From NCBI GenBank assembly GCA_029260555.1, contig JAJDCZ010000052.1, positions 1 through 64,000 of the forward strand: a stretch of 64,000 bases of DNA, written 5' to 3'. Below, piece by piece: positions 59,520 through 64,000 of this stretch. The notes beneath the pieces were generated by a model, which searched no databases, was not told where the DNA came from, and worked only from the letters and a program-made list of their open reading frames with translations. How positions within the stretch are numbered: position 1 is the first letter of the stretch; every line of letters begins with the position of its first letter. The translations under genes were made by a program, and so were the position numbers. Source of the DNA: Phycisphaerales bacterium (GTDB taxonomy: Bacteria; Planctomycetota; Phycisphaerae; Phycisphaerales; UBA1924).

Positions 59520-60828
59520 GCATGGTGCCTGGATCGAAGGTAAATGCATGGCCTTCCCACATTGATCTGGTTGCAAGATCCACAGCGACCAACACCTTGG
59601 ATGCAAGATCAATGTTGCTCCTGGCTGGCTCGCGAGAACGAATACTTGCCAGCCAGTTGAGACGGAGTTGATCCTGGTCGTTGCCAATATCGGGGCACTC
59701 GATCCGCTGTTCGTCGATGTCGTCTACAAAGATGCGCTCCGGGCGGATCTGGCAATGACGCGAGTTGAGATAGATGTTGGCTTTGTGGCCTCGGATCATG
59801 GTTTCAAGCCCGACCTCGTTGGCTGTCGAACCTGCGATCATCATTGTGTGCTTGTTCTCGAACTGAACGGTCAGATTCACCTGGTCAAAGTTTTCCATGT
59901 CAAGGTCGATCACATGGGCACCGGTTGCAACCACGCGCGTGGGCCAGCCAGAATCAAGCGCGAAGATCAAAGGCGTCATCACATGGACCAGAAGATCCCC
60001 AATGATCCCCGTGGAAAAATCCTTGTATCGACGCCAGCGTGCATACACCTTTGGATCCCACTCGCGCGGACCAAGATGACCGAGCCAGGCTTTCCAGTCG
60101 AGATTCACGCCGGGCTTCCACTCGGGATCAATCTGGTAGTAGTTCCATTCGCCCGTTGTCGAGTTTCGGCAATAGCTAGTCTGTGACCAGACCGGGGTTC
60201 CGATCAGGCCTGACTTGATGATTTCGCGCGCTTTGTTGTATTTGGGCAGCATGATCATCTGTGTCCCGACCTGGAAGATCTGATCTGGATGGGCAAGCAC
60301 AGCTTTTCGCACCTGCAGCGCTTGATCAAGCCTCAGTGTCATGGGCTTTTCGGTGTACACATCCTTGCCTGCAGCGAGGGCATCAATAATATGCTGAGCG
60401 TGCCAGTGTTCAGGTGATGCGATGAGCACAGCATGAATGTCATCTCGCTTGAGCAGATCACGATAGTTGGTGTAGGTATCGACATCGAACCCCTGCTTTT
60501 CTTCTGCGACCGTTTTGGCACCGAGCAGCCTGGAATCACAGACATCAGAAAGAGCAACGATTTTGGTATCGGTCTTGCCTTCTTTGGCAAGTGCGATGAT
60601 TGAGTTCAAATGTCCCCCACCCATGCCGCCGGTGCCGATGATCGCCATTCGGATTGATTCACCTGCCTGGGGGCGTCTCCCCGGGGATGCTTTGACGGTT
60701 GGCACAAGCCGTTGTGACGAGTTTGTAGCACATCCAGCACCGATCATTGCAACGCCAGCGAGGGCTGCGGTTTGGGCGAGGAAAGAGCGCCGGGATTCAC
60801 CGGGTTTATTTGTATCGCTATTATTCAT
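59503..60828 (-). CDS. Gfo/Idh/MocA-family oxidoreductase, twin-arginine lipoprotein-type signal
   Basis: 441 residues. Signal ESRRSFLAQTAALAGVAMIG followed by AGC gives a TAT signal with a possible lipobox Cys. Rossmann fold with MAIIGTGGMGGGHLNSIIAL, SDVCDSRLLGAKTVAEEKQG, AVLIASPEHWHAQHIIDALA and DVYTEKPMTL (EKP with Lys, as usual). C-terminal domain with STGIIGDLLVHVMTPLIFAL. ATG at 60828 (MNNSDTNKPGESRR) is used; an upstream frame start is rejected. First gene of the transcript that continues with apbE, the second Gfo gene and the heme protein gene. Confidence 0.88.
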   Translation of the reverse strand: MNNSDTNKPGESRRSFLAQTAALAGVAMIGAGCATNSSQRLVPTVKASPGRRPQAGESIRMAIIGTGGMGGGHLNSIIALAKEGKTDTKIVALSDVCDSRLLGAKTVAEEKQGFDVDTYTNYRDLLKRDDIHAVLIASPEHWHAQHIIDALAAGKDVYTEKPMTLRLDQALQVRKAVLAHPDQIFQVGTQMIMLPKYNKAREIIKSGLIGTPVWSQTSYCRNSTTGEWNYYQIDPEWKPGVNLDWKAWLGHLGPREWDPKVYARWRRYKDFSTGIIGDLLVHVMTPLIFALDSGWPTRVVATGAHVIDLDMENFDQVNLTVQFENKHTMMIAGSTANEVGLETMIRGHKANIYLNSRHCQIRPERIFVDDIDEQRIECPDIGNDQDQLRLNWLASIRSREPARSNIDLASKVLVAVDLATRSMWEGHAFTFDPGTMRASKS

Positions 60829-60924
60829 TGCAGCATTCTCTATGAAGAGGACTCCGGGGTGATATTCGGTGGAGTGCCAGCGTACCATGTTTTCAATGGA
60901 TATACAAACCGCCAGGAGAGATGA

Positions 60925-61749
60925 ATGCTGAAAACTCTCGGTGTTTGTTCATGGTCTCTTCATCCAGATGGGTGTGCTGATCTCATCGAGCGCGTCCAGA
61001 GTTGTGGGTTGTCGCATATCCAGATCGCACTGGACCCGTTCGACCATGGCAAGTGGGATCTGGAATCCACAGCTCAATCGCTTGAAGCTGCAAAGATCAA
61101 CTTGTGTTCGGGGATGATGACCACCGCAGGGGAAGATTACTCAACACTCGATTCCATCAAGCGCACAGGCGGGGTTCGCCCTGATGAATATTGGGAAGCA
61201 AATCTCAAGCGTGCCCGGGAAAATGCGAAGTTCGCCTATCAGCTGGGGCTTGATCTGGTCACATTCCATGCGGGATTTATCCCGGAAGATGGTTCAGCTG
61301 AGCACGATGCGATGGTCGATCGCATCAAGGCGATCGCAGATATCTTTGGAGCGTTTGAGATCCGTACTGGTCTGGAGACAGGGCAGGAACACGCACAGAC
61401 CTTGCTTGATCTGCTCTCTGCACCCGGGCTCTCTCATGTGGGTGTCAACTTTGATCCTGCCAACATGATTCTTTATGGCATGGATGATCCTGCTCATGCC
61501 ATCGAGATGCTCAAGGATCACATCGTGCAGGTTCATATGAAAGATGCGATCCCAACTGAGATCCCCGGCACATGGGGTCAGGAGGTGCCCGCGGGAAAGG
61601 GAGCTGTGGATTGGGACCACTTATTTCAACTCGTTCAATCCTTGCCAGATGAGATCAATGTCGTGATCGAACGCGAAGCGGGGCATCAACGGGTGGAAGA
61701 TATCATCGAAGCTCGAGAGATTGCGATTAAGCATGGGTGTGGACAATGA
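60925..61749 (+). CDS. Sugar phosphate isomerase/epimerase (TIM barrel)
   Basis: 274 residues without a signal peptide. Xylose-isomerase-like TIM barrel: LGVCSWSLHPDGCADLIERV, LDLVTFHAGFIPED, LETGQEHAQTLLDLL, VGVNFDPANMILYGM, VQVHMKDAIP and VVIEREAG carry the metal-binding Glu/Asp/His/Glu positions. AGGAG precedes ATG 60925 by 6 bases. The stop overlaps the ATG of the next Gfo gene (ATGA), suggesting they act on the same sugar, possibly an inosose/hexose derivative. Confidence 0.85.
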   Translation: MLKTLGVCSWSLHPDGCADLIERVQSCGLSHIQIALDPFDHGKWDLESTAQSLEAAKINLCSGMMTTAGEDYSTLDSIKRTGGVRPDEYWEANLKRARENAKFAYQLGLDLVTFHAGFIPEDGSAEHDAMVDRIKAIADIFGAFEIRTGLETGQEHAQTLLDLLSAPGLSHVGVNFDPANMILYGMDDPAHAIEMLKDHIVQVHMKDAIPTEIPGTWGQEVPAGKGAVDWDHLFQLVQSLPDEINVVIEREAGHQRVEDIIEAREIAIKHGCGQ

Positions 61750-62786
61750 GCAATGATGTGCATGGCAGCCAGGTCATTGGTGTTGGCATAATCGGCTATG
61801 GCTTCATGGGACGCACCCACGCAAGGGCGTATCAAAGCGCACATCGCGATGGCTATCCATGTCGAATGCTTGCGGTTGCCGATACGACCGTGCAAGCTCT
61901 GGACCAGACTCAGGAAGCAGCTGGGAATATCGTCAGCTCCGCTCCAGAAATCGATTCTTCTGGCATCACTCTGTTGTGTGATGCCCAAGAGCTTATTCAG
62001 CGATCTGACATCGCTCTCGTGTCTATCTGCACGCACACGCAGACGCATGTCGAACTTGCGATTCAAGCACTTAAAGCGGGCAAGCATGTGCTTGTTGAAA
62101 AACCCATCTCGCTCAAACCAGAAGCGGTGCGTTCACTTGCAGACTTTGCAAGTCAGTCACAGCAGGTGTGTGTCCCCGCGATGTGCATGCGGTTCTGGCC
62201 CGCGTGGGTCAGAGTCCGCGAGATTATTGAGTCCAAACAATACGGACCTGTTCGCAGTGCGGTATTTCATCGGCTGGGCTCAAGACCGACCTGGGCTGCA
62301 GATTTCTATACTGACGACACTCGCACCGGAGGCGTGCTCTATGACCTGCATATCCATGACACTGATTTCATCATTCATTGTTTTGGCACGCCCGACGCGG
62401 TCACAACTGCTGGCGACGGCCTTCACCTGAGCACGATCTATCATTACGCGAAAGGCCCTGTTCATGTGCTTGCCCAGGCTGCCTGGGATTATCAACCATC
62501 AGCTGGTTTTCAGATGCGATACACGATCGTCTGTGAACAGGCGACTATTGATTTTGATATCAGCCGTGATGATCAACTCATGATTTACCACGGTGATTCA
62601 TCGACCCCGGTTGATGTGGGACCACTCACAGGTTACGACGGCGAGATTCGATATGTGCTTGATCTGATCTCGGGTCAACCAGACTGCAACACGACATCCA
62701 TGAATGATGCCTCGATGGTTGCATCTGTACTTGATGCACAGCGCAGGAGCATGGAAAAAGGAATCAGGATTTTGCTCAAACAATGA
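61746..62786 (+). CDS. Gfo/Idh/MocA-family oxidoreductase, cytosolic
   Basis: 346 residues, no signal peptide. GVGIIGYGFMGRTHARAYQS (Rossmann GxGxxG-type), ALVSICTHTQTHVELAIQAL, HVLVEKPISLKPEAVRSLAD (EKP), TGGVLYDLHIHDTDFIIHCF in the C-terminal sheet domain. Likely NAD(P)-dependent sugar dehydrogenase. Start at ATG 61746 (4-bp overlap with the isomerase) rather than GTG 61737. It is convergent with the MFS transporter gene, separated by 3 bp. Confidence 0.88.
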   Translation: MSNDVHGSQVIGVGIIGYGFMGRTHARAYQSAHRDGYPCRMLAVADTTVQALDQTQEAAGNIVSSAPEIDSSGITLLCDAQELIQRSDIALVSICTHTQTHVELAIQALKAGKHVLVEKPISLKPEAVRSLADFASQSQQVCVPAMCMRFWPAWVRVREIIESKQYGPVRSAVFHRLGSRPTWAADFYTDDTRTGGVLYDLHIHDTDFIIHCFGTPDAVTTAGDGLHLSTIYHYAKGPVHVLAQAAWDYQPSAGFQMRYTIVCEQATIDFDISRDDQLMIYHGDSSTPVDVGPLTGYDGEIRYVLDLISGQPDCNTTSMNDASMVASVLDAQRRSMEKGIRILLKQ

Positions 62787-62789
62787 GTT

Positions 62790-64000
62790 TTATTGAGTTT
62801 CTGGATCGTTGGCTGTTGTTTTTGATGCAGGGTCTTTGAAGAATGTCACAAACAGGATAAGAATCAACAACGCGAATGCTGCGGGGTAGATCCAGACCTG
62901 TTGCCAATCGATGGTGCTTACTTCGTCGATCGTTGTTGTATATTTGGCAACCAGCATGCCAGAAAGCTGGGCACCGATGAGCATTCCAAGCCCTTGTGTG
63001 ATGAGTACGAGGAATCCTTGTGCCTGGCCTCGGATTTTTGTGCCCGATACCTGATCGGTGTAGATCTGCCCGGTGACGAAGAAGAAGTCGTAGCAGATCC
63101 CATGGAGCAGGATGCCACCGAGGACCATCCATTTGATCTGATCGTCAGCTGCACCTGCAAAGAGCCCATACCGGGCGACCCACGCTAACATGCCGATGGC
63201 CAGCATCCATTTCACGCCAAAGCGTGCAAAGAAGAGAGGCATGACCACCATGAACAAAATTTCAGACATCTGACCAGTGGACATGGTGAGTGCAATTCTT
63301 TCGATACCCATGTCGCCTACAAACTGGCCCGCGAAGCTGTAGTAGGCTGCGAGCGGGATGCAGATCAGGAATGAGCAGATTGCAAAGATCGCAAAGGAGC
63401 GATCCTTGAGCAGAGACAAGGCTTCAAGCCCGATGGCATCCTTTGCTGAGAAGGCTTTGCCTTTGGCTGGTGGCGGGGTGTGAGGCAGGAAGAAGCTGTA
63501 AAACCCGAGCAGAATGCCAGCCCCACCCGCGATGTAAAACATATTGGGGGATTTATCAAAGAGCAGCGAAGAGATCATAACATTGGCGACAATCCACCCG
63601 ATTGTGCCAAAGACACGGATCAGTGGGAACTGCTTTTCAGCGTTGGTCATGTTGTGGAGTGCGAGCGAGTTTGTAAGCCCCAGCGTGGGCATATAGCACA
63701 GCATGTGCAGCAAGAGCACACCTATAAAAAATGATGATGATTGTTCTGCAACCAACGGTGCTGCACAAAGAATGATGCCTCCGACGAGATGAAGGATGCC
63801 GAGAATTCGCTCGGTTGCAAAGAACCGGTCTGCGATCAACCCCAGGAAGAACGGCGACGCGATGGCTGCGATCGGGCCGACTGTATACGCTGTGCCGATC
63901 GTTTTGGGTGTCATGCCCAGGTTGGCCATGAATGGACCCATGGTGACATACCACGCACCCCAGAGAAAGAACTGGAGAAACATCATCAAAGAGAGTTTGA
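62790..64000 (-). CDS. Nucleoside/sugar-H+ symporter-type MFS transporter (5' end beyond window)
   Basis: At least 399 residues and incomplete at its N terminus. NupG/XapB-like pattern: MMFLQFFLWGAWYVTMGPFM, RFFATERILGILHLVGGIIL, LALHNMTNAEKQFPLIRVFG and C-terminal HGICYDFFFVTGQIYTDQ. About twelve hydrophobic helices are visible. The frame continues without a stop to the window edge, reading K-L-S-L before MMFLQ, as in relatives, so the true start lies outside. It sits with sugar-handling genes and may import a nucleoside or sugar. Confidence 0.85.
   Translation of the reverse strand, partial: KLSLMMFLQFFLWGAWYVTMGPFMANLGMTPKTIGTAYTVGPIAAIASPFFLGLIADRFFATERILGILHLVGGIILCAAPLVAEQSSSFFIGVLLLHMLCYMPTLGLTNSLALHNMTNAEKQFPLIRVFGTIGWIVANVMISSLLFDKSPNMFYIAGGAGILLGFYSFFLPHTPPPAKGKAFSAKDAIGLEALSLLKDRSFAIFAICSFLICIPLAAYYSFAGQFVGDMGIERIALTMSTGQMSEILFMVVMPLFFARFGVKWMLAIGMLAWVARYGLFAGAADDQIKWMVLGGILLHGICYDFFFVTGQIYTDQVSGTKIRGQAQGFLVLITQGLGMLIGAQLSGMLVAKYTTTIDEVSTIDWQQVWIYPAAFALLILILFVTFFKDPASKTTANDPETQ

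Noticed and set aside
59550-59687. Upstream extension of the ApbE frame
   Set aside because: It overlaps the end of the Gfo gene in another frame and adds residues not seen in the family.

Overview
The window reads as a chromosomal segment of a Gram-negative-type planctomycete, most likely from the Phycisphaerae. The pointers are LpxI and GmhA (lipid A and LPS heptose metabolism), twin-arginine-exported Gfo/Idh/MocA oxidoreductases next to TIM-barrel sugar isomerase/epimerases, a PEP-CTERM-like secreted protein ending in VPAPSALALLGLGG plus an Arg tail, and small Cys-containing proteins of planctomycete type. This lineage call is inference from gene content; no marker gene was compared.

Layout. 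0.1-5.3 kb (+ strand): hybrid histidine kinase, DUF389 membrane protein, acyl-CoA carboxylase beta subunit. 5.3-37.3 kb (- strand): shikimate kinase, then one long motility locus. Read in the direction of transcription (right to left) it runs: large TPR membrane protein, FlgN-like chaperone, soluble histidine kinase, sigma-54 activator, flgB, flgC, fliE, fliF, fliG, fliH, fliI, fliJ, motE-like gene, fliK, flgD, Flg_new-type gene, flgE, flbD, motA, motB, fliL, fliN, fliO, fliP, fliQ, fliR, flhB, flhA, flhF, flhG, a small membrane protein, fliA. fliM is missing from its usual place between fliL and fliN. 37.6-45.7 kb: envelope and housekeeping genes (RDD membrane protein, lipoprotein, two small planctomycete-type proteins, LpxI, TlyA-like methyltransferase, Obg, PilZ, Kelch-type lipoprotein). 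45.8-50.4 kb: PepSY protein, LuxR regulator, PEP-CTERM-like exported protein with a good promoter and terminator, GmhA, PurD. 50.7-53.5 kb: initiator tRNA followed by a two-gene cassette (Nudix hydrolase translationally coupled to an unrecognised 455-residue protein) lying between two related terminator hairpins. 53.6-64 kb: SulP transporter and a carbohydrate/redox region with three Gfo/Idh/MocA enzymes, two TIM-barrel isomerases, an ApbE flavin transferase, a one-heme membrane protein and a nucleoside-symporter-type MFS transporter cut by the window edge.

How it fits together. The NtrC-type activator and its kinase open the flagellar operon and fliA closes it, as in a sigma-54 then sigma-28 cascade. 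A perfect GCCGATAA element sits just upstream of the small gene next to fliA, and a sigma-54-like element lies just upstream of flgB.

Three kinds of non-coding structure recur: (1) a dispersed palindromic element with arms related to GAGCCGCGACCGTGAGGG, found between genes at several sites; (2) paired G/C homopolymer tracts, several inside motility genes; (3) a terminator with the core CGAGAGACCTCGGC on both sides of the Nudix cassette. The best candidates for something undescribed are the Nudix plus unknown protein cassette and the four-gene Gfo-ApbE-Gfo-heme protein operon.
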